Position numbers and translations under genes: made by a program
Shown here: positions 1 to 17,639 of the stretch, piece by piece
Layout of the letters: each line of letters starts with the position of its first letter
How positions within the stretch are numbered: position 1 is the first letter of the stretch
Notes under the pieces: generated by a model
Seen by the model: only the letters and a program-made list of their open reading frames with translations
The model's database searches: none
What the model was told of the DNA's origin: nothing
Assembly: GCA_026874595.1 (NCBI GenBank)
Contig: CM049313.1
Coordinates: 10,167,508-10,231,507, forward strand
Direction: 5' to 3'
Length of the DNA stretch: 64,000 bases
DNA from: Sipunculus nudus
Lineage: Eukaryota > Annelida > Sipuncula > Golfingiida > Sipunculidae

Positions 1-1360
1 AGAGAAATCCATGCATGGAACATTCACAAACATTTTTATGCCAATCAGAACACAAATGTCACGACATATGGTACGACGAGGCGTGCTTTTTGTCTCGTCA
101 TGCAGAGATACATGTCTTTTACAATGGCCGCATCAGACATTTTTTTTTTGCTCATTTGTCAAATATATAACAACAATATGTCATTGTATTTAAAGACACA
201 CTGCGTGCGAATAACTCCTTATATTTCCTACTCGAATTAACATTTTTTTTAAGTCTTACTTTTATTAATAACTTCAAAAATGCAGTTGACTGAATATATT
301 TTGTCAGAAATTGTTTGCTAATCTTTGTTTAAATAGGTTTACCGCAGGACGTATTGAAATTGCTCTCCTTTTTCGCATCATCATAAAAAACACACTGTGC
401 GAGCCATGTGGCCTTCATAATCTTGAAATCCTGTTGAAATAAAAGCTATATCGAATTATTTGACTGTTGGGAAAGTTACGTATTGACACAGTCAAGGCCA
501 GGTAAGTCTTTGACAAATAGGTACTTATTACCACAAACGGCCAAGAACACTACAATTATAGCGTTTTCCTGGATGGTCTGGTGCAGGCAATGCTTTATTA
601 ATCGTTTTCCTGCTCTTGATAACCAAACAAAGCTCTACCCACAGCGAGTAGTTTCCCGTTTAATCAGCAGGCAGGAGGTCGCTGGCGACAATAATAAACC
701 TTATATGGATTTCTAACTCTGGCTTTTCAGTTTAATTTGTGGTTTAACATGCGACAGTCAATACACCGTTCGATACATTCATAACAGAATAATCAACGCC
801 AAATGAGCAACCGTTACGCAATTAAACATTTTCCACTCTTGCTAGTTCTGAGGATTATATTTATTTTAAAAATAGCATGGTAAGGGCGGTCCAGGGTCAA
901 GGCGTTAGATAGACAAATGCCAAGGCGACTGTTATACTATGGATCGTGGCTTTGGCCAATAGATGGCTCTGCCTACGGAGAGAGATGAAGATGACGATAC
1001 CTTAGAAAATGTAACGTAGATTACACACATACACACACAAACAAACACTCAACATAATCAAGTATGTGTGTTTGTGGCTTACTTATGTAACTGGTTACAA
1101 CAAAATCCATAAGTAATGTACCAATTTACACATTTTATTAATGCACCAGTCAGCGTGTACGGGCTGCTTTGTGAATTCAACACAGTTGTATGGGTTAATT
1201 GTATCGATTTATGCTGATGTGGCACCCTTTCTTGTAGGTCACATCAGTAAGAAGTGCCATACTTTGGAAGTTGTCTCTCCCCCATTTCGGCGTAGTATCC
1301 CCGTGAGGAGAAACTACTGAGAGGTTGTGTGCAACGCCACATCAGGACTTCAGTAAGCTG

Positions 1361-1412
<52 letters not shown>

Positions 1413-3300
1413 GGTTATTTAGGTATGAAACATTACATTTATGATTATCACGGCAGTTGTCCAATGCTAATTTCGACCTCAACATCCTACAATACCCGCT
1501 AGCAATATTTCTCTTGGTCTACACAGACTACGATGTGTAATAATGTACAGACAATACGACAGTGCCCTCATTTCCTACAGCCAGAGGTACTGGACCCATC
1601 AGGGATTTTCGTATTTGCATCTGGCATTGTCCGCGTTTGGTCTAATATTTTTGTTTTAATTACTATCGGTTCATAAATTCTACTTCACAATATTTCTTTG
1701 TTTATGCATTTGGTCGAAATTACATTGAATTTGATTTATACCGGTTATATGTGATTTTTTTCTCCTTTCGTTCTGCATTGATTTTGTTTAATGCTTTATA
1801 CATTTTTAAATACAAAAGTATAATGTCTGTTGACACATACTATATGTCGGCGACTTTTTCTCTGCTTGCGTTCCATTTAACTCTTCCATGCTAATGGATA
1901 ATGATGAATTATATACCGACAAGAACGTGTTCTTGCATATGGGCTTGTGGGGTTGCAGGCGTATGAATAAAGGAAAAGGTCCTATATACGGGTATCAATG
2001 TCATTACATGTTTAATAAATGTGGCTTGATGCTCATCTTATTTCAAAGAATGCTATATGGCTTGGTCCAAACTCAACGGTACACGATGAAACCGGGCGAT
2101 AATACAGCCAAATTGCTAACCTCATAATGGAGGTATTTCTCCTCTGACATAGGAGAGTCAGCAAAAACATCAAAGTGGAAGGACTTGTCATCTCGATGAT
2201 CTCTCCGAAAATCTCAATGACAACGCTCCGCGGCCTACAAGTACGTTGTTACAACCTTTATATATGTCTGTGCGCTCTCTAACCGGAATCATTATTCCTT
2301 TAATCTAACTCAACATGTTGGTTAATCTCACTGTCTTAGTAGTTGAATTTCTTCCAACCGACACGCATATCTCTCGCAGTAACGTTATGTGATTGACTGC
2401 TTTGTCGTGCAAGCTACGGGAAATGTTGGGTCTCACCATGGTGATTGGATGTACGCATCTGTTTATTTACAGATTATCTTTTAGCTAATTCGTCATTCAC
2501 GCCTTATTAAATTTTAAGCCTGTCGGCTGTCTACTGCGATCTTGTTGTATTGGTATAAAGAATCAGTGTGTTGCATAATTTCCGTGACCCCAAAGCAGGC
2601 CCAACCACAGGTGTTATTCAAAGGATGTAAACATAATTATTTCAAGCTGAAAGTCTTCATATGTCAGATTTCTACAACCGTTAATCATTTTTAACTAATA
2701 CTTTGTGACATCAGTCACATCAGTATTTGCTGTCTGAAATTACATGAACACATATTCCCGGGCTTATGTAAGTTAGAGGCATGCTCTAATTGTCACACAA
2801 TTTACGCGTAAGCCAGCACCAGTAGGCTAAAGTAATGAAGAGAAGTCAGTCTGTCGGAAGCCCAACAATTCCATTACCCATTAAAAATTGACATTTAAAT
2901 GGGACGCTCCACATGTTCAAAAGCGTAGGGTACCATGCAGTCTACCCTGGTGTGCTACGAGACCAGGCACTCTTGCTGTCAATGACACGAAAGCCTTATT
3001 AAGAATGCATCAATTTATGTCCCGGCGACATGGTAATTTATGGAAGGGGAAGCAAAGATAAAACAGACTGCACGAACATGTATGAAAGTCAGTCAGTATC
3101 AGTGGTCATGCAAAGTAGAGTGAGTGTGACATTAATAAATTAACAAAAAGGTAAAGTTGATTGACAGTTAATCAGGAGACTTGATACATATTGTGTTAAA
3201 CTGAATGGGACTGTGTTGTAATAATACGTTTATGTATCGTTCTATGGAAGTTTATTAGAGTAAAAATCAACCAACCAAACATACTATGTGAACTCTTTCA
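1..3300. other. AT-rich non-coding stretch
   Basis: No gene, RNA or recognisable mobile element was found on either strand. Open frames are short and show no domain-like pattern. The only clear structure is the GA microsatellite listed separately. Confidence 0.6.
1365..1410. repeat. (GA)n microsatellite
   Basis: An uninterrupted run of about 22 GA units in otherwise mixed sequence. Confidence 0.97.
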
Positions 3301-3329
3301 AAGCGTATAATCAAAGGTATATATATACG

Positions 3330-3482
3330 GGGTGACAAAAAAGCGGACCGAACTGTCTCGCTAGTGAAGCTTGCTTTTCTAGCGAAGCGGTTGGAAGCCG
3401 GACATATGGGCCACCGACATCCTTGGGTTCAAATCCCGGATCGGCCCAATATTTTTCCCTTGAGCAATTTGTCTTCGTAACA
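3330..3482 (+). repeat. tRNA-derived SINE, family 1, copy A
   Basis: The segment starts with GGGTGACA and ends with CTTCGTAACA. It contains an A-box-like TAGCGAAGCGG (3380-3390) and a B-box-like GGGTTCAAATCCCG (3425-3438), spaced as in the internal RNA polymerase III promoter of tRNA-derived SINEs. A second copy follows about 307 bp downstream. The rest of the tRNA cloverleaf does not fold convincingly, so it is not called as a tRNA. Confidence 0.65.
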
Positions 3483-3638
3483 AATCGGGGCTCGTCCAAC
3501 GTGACGGCAAACTTTGTGGCCCGGAGAATGGTGGTTTGAAGTAATTAGAAAATTACCGCCACCTAGTTCACCTAAGGTGTGACTCCTTGGGATAGCTTGT
3601 TCTGATAGCAGAGCGCTCTTAAGAGGGGGTGTGTTACA

Positions 3639-3783
3639 GGGTGACATAGAAGCGGACCGAACTGTCCCCCTAGTGAAGCTTGCTTTTCTAGTGAAGCGGT
3701 TGGAACGCCGGACATGTGCGTCACCGACATGGGTTCGAATGCCGGATCGGCCCAATATTTTCCCCTGAGCAATTTGTCTTCGT

Positions 3784-3787
<4 letters not shown>
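3639..3787 (+). repeat. tRNA-derived SINE, family 1, copy B
   Basis: This is a close copy of 3330-3482 with the same ends. The A box is TAGTGAAGCGG (3689-3699) and the B box GGTTCGAATGCC (3732-3743). The sequence between the two copies (3483-3638) is unrelated, so the pair is either two insertions or a duplicated segment. The copy ends against a TA microsatellite. Confidence 0.65.

Positions 3788-3831
<44 letters not shown>
3788..3831. repeat. (TA)n microsatellite
   Basis: A perfect TA run directly at the 3' end of the SINE copy, a usual place for such tails. Confidence 0.95.
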
Positions 3832-3833
<2 letters not shown>

Positions 3834-3859
3834 TCGTATAAAAACTTTTCTATATAGTT

Positions 3860-5545
3860 GCATATTCTTTTGGGTTGTAACGATACTAAATCTGACGATA
3901 CCATATAATGATACAATGTGGGGTTGGGGATGTCCCCACCTGTATCACATACGGTTGCTGATGCGCGTAGCAGACAATGTTCCAAGACCAGTTTGATGAT
4001 AGAAGTCTTCATTCAATAGCAAGCGGTCTGGGACAGTCTCTCCCTCTCTGAGAGAGCTGCCCAGCCTCCCTGACTCACTCACTCTCAGTGCGCACTACAG
4101 ATAGTTTTGTTACAGAGCTTTCACGTGACATATGAGACGTACATATCCATATTTCTGCATTTCGTCATAAAAGGTAAACCTTATTGGATGACCCAAAGTA
4201 GGTCACAATTACATCAGACTTGTAAGTGTTCTTCCTAACTTTCGTGAGATCTGATTGGACAAAAGTTCTATGGAAAATCCTGTCTGACCTGACATACATC
4301 CAGTTATAGACTGACCTACAAATCCTATTTACAGACTCGTATAAACATAATCTGCCTGCCTCATCATAGAAACTAATTTAGAGCTAATTTGTGAGAGTAC
4401 ATTTAGGCTCTACAAACATACTGAATTGCCATTAGATACTTGGTTGTCTGATGACCATTAAGAATTCTTTGGCTCTGTCTGAATATCGGAACAGACTGTA
4501 ACCAAGATTGATTTCATTTGCCTCTAAAGTAAATTTTAGATGAAATATTGAAATATTCCTTTAAATATATGTCAAGTCACATATACACCCTTTCCTACTC
4601 CATAACAATAGTACGAAACCAAACACGATGCTTGTTTCTGGAGTCCGATCACGTTCCATGTTCGCAATGCTTCAGGAAACATTGCCTTCGTTTTGTTTGA
4701 TGATGCGGCAGTTAGCCACTCAAATGCAGGTTATCTGACTTCTAGCCAATGAGATTTCGCCTTACATGCACTACGCCCCTCGCTATAATTAAATGCCTAT
4801 TCTAAAACATTTTGTGGTGAAAGCGGTAGGGACAACCTCCACCCCCACCCCCCCCCCGCCCCTCCCCCTCCGGTTAAGCCCCCTGGCAAAAAGCCCTCTG
4901 AACATAAGCCCCCTTTTTTCCTCTTTAGCATTAAAGTAGGGGGGGGGGTGACCGGGAGGCTTTTGTCCTGTTTTTTTAGCTCAACCGACTGAAACTCATC
5001 CGAGCTTTAACGATTTCTCTTTGTCATATCTGCCCTCTGACATTACGACCAGATTACTGGCTGCCAGAGTGTCTTCACATCTAGGTCTGAGGATCGCATT
5101 ATAAGGCCCAATGTGGATGCAAATATTGTCGTCATTTTTGACAACGCCTCATGGCCTACAGGTACACTGTCAGTTGACATAAACCAGACTTACCGTTAGC
5201 ATCTTAAATGTACTTTCTAATAACACGAAATATGAGCGAGAAAAAATACGTTTTAACTCAGCATATTGGTAAACCCGTCGGCATGTTGAATTTCTGGCTC
5301 GCACGGGTAACTAGACGCAGCCAATTTGTATGCGATACAGGAAATGACTCGTTACGATAGAGACGAGGTTTCAGTTTGGGTTCTGAGTTCACATGTATTC
5401 TTTTGCGTCAATGCATTATTCGTAGCATAATGTTAAGAAAATGGGCTGTTTTCAACAATATGAATGTAACATGATGTAAGACCACTGCGATGCATTCCTC
5501 GATATTACTTGTATCACGACTCAAGTAGGCTTACCAAGCCATTTA
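3860..5545. other. non-coding spacer with C/G homopolymers
   Basis: No gene was found. A cytosine-rich block at about 4845-4875 faces a G run at about 4940-4951, with TAAGCCCCC words between them. The rest is AT-rich and unassigned. Confidence 0.5.
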
Positions 5546-5617
5546 TCAATTCCAGAGGAGTCGGGTTGTCACGGCTAGTTTTTCTCCTATTGACAGGTCA
5601 GCTATATGTGCTATGCG

Positions 5618-6755
5618 ACCTATCGTTACCGTTTGAACTAGAATCTTCTTACTTGACATCCTGGGAGGACCCAGAATAAATAAAAATTGATACAAATGCT
5701 CCAGTATCTGAGTAACAAATGCATTGATCACCATGATTCTTTGCATGCATATTTATCATGGAGTGTTTCATCAGTTCCCGCAGACTGGTGGTGCCATATG
5801 TATATTTTTTAATTTTTACACATTTTTTCTCTATTTTTGAGACCTTCAACTGAAGCGGTCTTCTGTTAGCAAGCACAAATCGTAACCGTTTGCCCTAGAA
5901 TCTTCTTACTTGATATCCAAGGAGGTCTGTTAAGGATTTATTTGGAAACCTGAAATTAGGTGACTGCGGCCTATATTCTTTGAGCTATGGGGATCAAAAG
6001 TTACCCCCCCCCCCCCACACACACACACACACATACCGAATAATTAAAAAAAGATACAAAGCTCAAGTATCTGAATAATTAATTTATTGATTTCCATGAT
6101 TCTTTCCATGCATATTGATCCTAGAGTGTTTCATCGTTTTTGAAGACTGGTGGCGCCACCTCTTCTTTCTGTAATGTTTACGCATTTTTTCTCTATTTTT
6201 AAGACCTTCAAATGAAGCGGTATGGCTGTTAATAGGGCACAAAACGTAACCGTTGTACCTAAAACTTCTGTAAACCCTGGGAGGTCCTAAGCAAATCTCT
6301 TTGGAAACCTGAAATTAGGTCATGGTGACCTATATTTTGTTAATTACATGCCACAAAACATGATTTTAAGCTCCCAGTGAGTCAGACGGGGCACAAATCA
6401 TAACCTTTGGACCAAGAATCTTCTATCTGTATATCCAGGGAGGGCCATGAAAGAATCTCCTTGGAAACCTGAAATTATGTCTCTGTTACCCATATCCTCC
6501 GAGCTATGAGGCTCGTTAGTACCACCCCCCCCCCCCCCCCCCAGAATAATAAATATTATGATGCAAAATACAGATACTCCAGTATCTGAATAACTTAGGC
6601 ATTGATCAGCTTGATTATTTCCACGCAAATTTTATCATGGTTTGTATCATCAGCTCCTGCATACTTGTGGACAAACTGTATTTTTTAATTTTTACACATT
6701 TTTTTCTCTATTTTCGAGACCTTCAACTGAAGCGGTCGTCCGTTTACAGGGCATT
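5618..6755. repeat. degenerate tandem repeat, four units of up to about 355 bp
   Basis: The phrase TAACCGTTTG...CCTAGAATCTTCT recurs at about 5627, 5882, 6248 and 6400. Full units continue through GGAAACCTGAAATTAGGT, a poly-C tract, a CCAGTATCTGA block and GAGACCTTCAA.TGAAGCGG. Units 1 and 3 have internal deletions. The reverse complement of part of the unit occurs near 44.14-44.34 kb, so the family is dispersed as well as tandem. No coding capacity is seen. Confidence 0.8.
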
Positions 6756-12230
<5,475 letters not shown>

Positions 12231-12336
12231 TAAAGGAGAGGGTTGTCAAATAGCCTATTACAATTAATTATACTTCCATCATTTTTTAGATATCCCTTTG
12301 GCGAAACACAATCATGATATATAATCATACCATGTG

Positions 12337-12460
12337 ATGTCGGACTCGAGTCCGAACTTGGTCTCGAGTCCGGACTCGGGGAAACTTAATCTAGGGACTC
12401 GGACATATACTCGAAGTTCCCGGACTCAGACTTAGAGGTATATGGACTTGACTTGGAGGT
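12337..12460. repeat. GGACTCG-rich degenerate repeat
   Basis: Many copies of GGACTCGG and ACTCGAGTCC lie in about 120 bp, including a perfect 16-bp palindrome TCGGACTCGAGTCCGA at 12340-12355. Related words occur near 13306-13320 and 14330-14400. Family unknown. Confidence 0.55.
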
Positions 12461-12464
12461 TAGG

Positions 12465-15400
12465 AACTGACGTCACCCCGAGCTGAATGGATTTCCCCCT
12501 GAGCTTGCGTCTGTGATTGGCTGCATGGTAACAGTCGTTTTCTACATTTCTTTTAGGCGCACAATTCAAACAACTGTCAAATGGTCAATGAAGCTGAAAA
12601 TCAGTGGGCATGGCATACAAACACAACCAGGACAATTATGTCACTTGTTTTGCATACATTAACGTCTGCTCTATAACCATAACATACATTAAGCCCGGGA
12701 TGACGTCAACTTCTGCAACTAGTAAATGTATACATGACAAATGACGGTGTCGCAGCTGAAATAAACGTGCTGGAATTCGCGGTTAGTGTGGGGAACTTTT
12801 ATATTTGGAAGTTTAATCTTGTAAATAAAGATGTTTTCAACAAAAAGGCGCGCGATCTTGCTTGTAAAGCGGATAATTCTCCGGAATTCGGACTTTTGAA
12901 AAAAAGTTGTCTTGCCCGCGTAGCGGTGGAGTTCATTACCTTGTTCTCTTATAATGGGTATATCACCCATACTCAATGTGTTTACGGTTTCTAGGCCATT
13001 GTAGTGCTGGAAACGAGTGCCTGTGGTTAGGAATCAATCAAAGTACATCTCGAGTGCAGCAGAAAAAATTCTGTCATGTAAGGCCTTGCATTCAGACTGG
13101 AAAACCTACCATAAAGACATAAGTGCGAATTCAACTAATGGCTGAAAATCATAAAAACAAGTTAAGACTATATACCAAAAATGAATATTTACATTGGAAG
13201 CTAAATGTTATTCAAGTTTAAAGAAAAAAGCATGTGCATACTAATATAAAAATGCAGATGATGATCAATAAATTGTAATGCGCCGTAGGCCTAAAACGAA
13301 ACATTTTGGACTCGGACAAATACACCTCTTTCCGATCATTATGTAATGGTATCCACTGGGAGACACTTTTGCTTCATATACTAAAAAGGAAACGCTTTGA
13401 GGTTGTTATTTACAATTTTGGTCGTTGGTATTTAATTAGTATTTGAGTTTTTGCTTTTCAATGCTTTCCATTGTGACACATGTTAACTATGTTTGAAATA
13501 TTACGTCAGGATTTGGAAACAATGCTTTAAAAACATATCTCACAAAAAACTAAAGGATCCCTTATCTGTAGCAATATTTTTAGATCTCATACCAATAACA
13601 GACAAACAAACAAAATTTTAACAAACAATGTTCATTTTGGTTATATGTAGAAATTATGGCCAAACGTGGACGGATACCGATTTAATACTTCTGTTTTATC
13701 TACATGCCTAAATGTTTTATAATGTGCATGACTGTCCATAAATGGATATTTCTCTCTAATACATTGAATTAATCATGATGTTACTGAAATAACATTTCTA
13801 GTTGCTGAAGCGATTTAGAAGTGAACGTTTCTACATTGTTCAATCTGTCAGGACAGAGGCGGGACCTGTGTTTACGGTAGTACTTGGCAATTTATATTAT
13901 TTTTTGCTTGATGTTTCAGGTATGTCAATTCGAGACCGTTGCTCCAAAAAAGTGACCCAGACATATAAATTGATGTCTGCGGGGATTCGGCCGGCTTTTA
14001 TGGGGTTTCAATCGGCTGATTTGAAATAGGTTGAGTTCACTGGCGTAGAACTGCTGACATATGGGACTCTTCGCGATAGACCCGTTGCAAAATAATCTTT
14101 AATTCCTCCGGATTTAAGGGAAAATATGGAAAATGCCCCCCTTTGGTCACTGATGGAGTCGTTCACACCGAGAACCAAGAAAAATTCATTTCCGAATCGT
14201 GGCCATAGAATGTTATCTAAGTCAGCATAATATAGATTATAATTAGATTATTATTATTATTATTATTATTATCATCATCATTATTAATCATGCAAATGAC
14301 AGCTCTCGGTCTCTTTGTAATGACGATCTCATTTTGGTCTTAGACACTTTGGCTCTCGGTCTTGGACCTTTATATTTTTGGCGTCTGTCTTGAGCTCGAG
14401 AGGATGGTATAGAAAAACGTCACTGATAATTTAAAGTTAACACTGGACAAGGCTTCTGATATTGATATTATTTTAAGATAACAGGTGAAAAACCAGATAT
14501 CTAGATTCAACATGAAATATACAAAGGGATATGAGAAATAAATTGTTATGTTGAATACATATGTCATATACTAAAATACACGTTGGCCAAAAATCAAAGA
14601 GCCAAAAATCGAAATGGTTAGAAATGGAACTCTCGTGAAATACTGAAAAATTTTTCCCTGCAAACATAAGCCCAACTACGGTATGAATAGGCTGCTTTAT
14701 ACTAGATAATTTTATTCATTTGAAATATCTAAATATTATAATATTAGACAGAGAAAAAGACCGGACAGTATTAAAGTGAAGAACTAACTCACCGTTAGTT
14801 CACCCCTTCATTCTGGCAAGGTTTGAGTGACAGTGAGCAATGCTGAAGCCAGCGGTACAAATGTGATTTTGCGGAAAAAAATGATTGTATTTAGAGTGTA
14901 TCACTATGTTCAGATCTCAAACTGGACTGCAGATAAGTCAGCTAAAGGTTAGATCTACTTATTTTATGGTCCAGTCGAGGTCGCCCCATGGTGTGGTGTG
15001 AGGAGCGAGCAGGCATTAAATATTGCAAGGCAGAAGTTAAAATATTTGAAGATGCATAAACAATATTTATAGAAGTTGGGTGATAGGAGAAAAATAATAA
15101 ATAGAAAATAACAGGGTTGGCGTTTTTTGTTTATGTTGGAGGGGATAGAAAGTTGTATGTGGGTTTCTGTGAGTAGGCTTAACAGGTGGCGACATCTAAT
15201 GGCCAGTTCTAGAAGCTGCAATGTATTGCCATATTCGGTAAAAATGAGACGCACAACCCCTTGTTTTCCTGGAACAAAATAAAAAAAAGCGGCAGTTTGA
15301 CTTGAGTTTGATGTAACACATGATGCCAAACGTCGGAAATACGTACCTCAACTTAATTGGTGAACAGGCTTCATGATTTGCTGGTTTGCCGTAAAATTCC

Positions 15401-17410
15401 GAAAGGTTTATGGTGAAAATACCGATGGTACTACTAATATACTAGTACTGGTTTAGCAAAAGCCTGAAAACAAGACTTCAGCCTGCATGAAGAGACACAA
15501 TTATATGACCTGCCGTTGCAGTCATTTTTTTTAATATTCAGTACCATGGCCTGTACACCCCCCCCCCCCCCCCGTAAGTGGCGCTTTTATATTGAATAGG
15601 GATGATGATAATCATGTGAGGATGCATTATGCACAGATTTACTTCACTCAACAATTTCTTTCGGGAAAATGGTGACGTCGAATCTCCCTCCTTTTAACAC
15701 TCATGGGCCATATTTTTTCAGAGAATGAATGAGCTGGGAAAGGGGGTGGGGGTTAGTTTGGGTAAATTATGTTCCTTCTAAATTTCTAAATATGAAACAC
15801 ATAAATGAAATATTACTGTGGAAAGGAAGATGTGAGGTGGAAGAATGAGCAAATTTCTCATAAAAAGACCTCCTTAAAAAGTGAGGGGGCATGTCTCCTC
15901 CTCCCCCCCCCCCTCCCATATTATTATATGGCATGGCTGACGTCTTTTGTTGAAAAATTTCCCCATGAGATATACACAAACCGACATGTTTTTGTTTCCC
16001 TGTTCGGTACGACCGAGATTATATAACCCTTACCCTAAGCCTAAAAAATAAAATTTTCTGGGAATATAAAATAGAAACAAGTGTTTAAATTTATTTCATA
16101 TGTTTAGTACACAAGTGTTTATATCACCCTTACCCTGTAACAAACTCAATAAAGTTTTCCTTGAACAAATAAAAATGGGCAAGTAGAACCAACGCTATGA
16201 AATCTTGAACCAATGCAATGAAAACCGCTCTAAAATTTTCCACGAAGCATTCGGCTTAAACGCACATACAACGAAATACATACAAACAATTTAAGTTGCA
16301 TCAACGCTCTGACACACAACAGACCACAGACATTTTTGTCCAAATGAGGGCTTTAGCACGCATTGCATACTAACGCGTGGCATACCATGATATACTGTCG
16401 CGTTGGAACGAGATAATTTTCGCGTGGCCACGAGATACTATCGCCCGAGGACGAGATAAAAAAAAAATTCTGGGGTCCTATACGAGCCACCGTAGCTTGG
16501 TCTTATTTATTATATAACTTATATCTCCAATGGCGAGTGTCCTTGGAAAGTAAACATGTTTCACGGTTGCTTCGATCTGTTCGGTGAAACATGATGCAGA
16601 CTGGTCAATGTAAACCGTGGGACTTTGTATGTAAAAAAGAAGAGATTTTCACTGAATCACAGCAGTAATTAATACAGATTCTACTGTAGATCTAATACGT
16701 TTCAATGGATTCCTGTCTGGAGGGGCAAAACTGATGCTGCTACAGAATATATGATATAATCTGACGCACGCGAAGATACTACTCTGACGGCAGTAGCACG
16801 TGGTGATCTATCAGATCATTATCATATTCTTATTATATTCCTGTAAATAATCTTAAATCATTCGAGTTTCAGTTTCATTTGTCATTATTGTGAAAACTGT
16901 CCTTGTTGGTTGTGTAGAAAACACGAGAAGCATGTACCTTAGTGCGGAGAACATTTTGTAGGCTATACGTTGCCTGTTTCAAGTGATGCCTGCTTCATAC
17001 CTGTTGATTATGAATTTACCTGTTTCTCTTTCAATGCACAATTGAACAAGTCCTAGTCTGCCTTCTGTGTTCAGGTCTGGTCTACGTGATAATATAACGG
17101 GAATACAACATTTTAATTTATACTGTAAAATATTAATATAACTCTCGTCATTTTCATACACCAAATATTCTCATGTAATCTTAATAACTCCATCTTTTTC
17201 TCCAGTGTATCTTGAGGCTTTAATGAAGAAAAAACAACAAGCCGTTCCAGTGTATCCCTCTCATATAGTTCATTCTCTATTATGCCTACCATAGACCGAA
17301 GATTGCTTCTGACTTGAATTGAACGAAAGCAGAGATGGTTAACTCTTTAAAACTGAATAAGTCCAGTAACGAGAATACGGGGAGGGGCCTAGAACCTCTT
17401 TGAGGCCCTG
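12465..17410. other. non-coding spacer with simple repeats
   Basis: No gene was recognised. There is a short (ATT)n at about 14250-14275 and C runs at about 15548-15573 and 15899-15912. Open frames here (up to 121 codons) have no identifiable domain. Confidence 0.45.
16397..16495. repeat. CGTGGCCACGAGATA-type minisatellite
   Basis: Three adjacent units of about 21-22 bp, each ending in ACGAGATA, are followed by an A run and GGGTCCTATACGAGCCACC. From memory, similar ACGAGATAA arrays are frequent in bivalve and other lophotrochozoan genomes, near or in small non-autonomous transposons. No terminal repeats were found here. Confidence 0.6.
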
Positions 17411-17414
17411 GGCG

Positions 17415-17635
17415 TTGCTAAAAATGTAGTGAAGGGGGTAATGTAGTCCGTTAAAATATGTGGGATAAGATTTGTAAATTGCATGTACATGTGTGCTTTT
17501 GTGGTAAGGACTTCAAAAAGTAAGTAATATTTTGTATGTATACGCTTGTGAAAATAAGATGTTTCCTGGAAATGTAATAAATTTTTATTTTTATTTTTAA
17601 GTTTGACAGGTGAGACAAGTAGACCCGGTCATTCA
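17415..17635 (+). repeat. dispersed repeat, copy 1 of 2
   Basis: The block includes AATGTAGTCCGTT, GGATAAGATTT, TTTGTGGTAAGGACTT, AAGTAATATTTTGTA and GAAATGTAA. The same words in the same order recur at 60290-60510 on the same strand. Neither copy has a credible reading frame, so this is probably a small non-autonomous element of unknown class. Confidence 0.75.
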
Positions 17636-17639
17636 ACAA

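Noticed and set aside
3380-3438. Apparent tRNA gene in the 3.4-kb repeat
   Set aside because: Same reason: internal promoter boxes of a SINE, no convincing cloverleaf.
12734-12994. Overlapping open frames of about 85 codons on both strands
   Set aside because: Neither shows a domain or splice context; mutual shadowing is likely.
14964-15329. 121-codon minus-strand open frame
   Set aside because: Composition looks random, no recognisable motif, no supporting neighbours.
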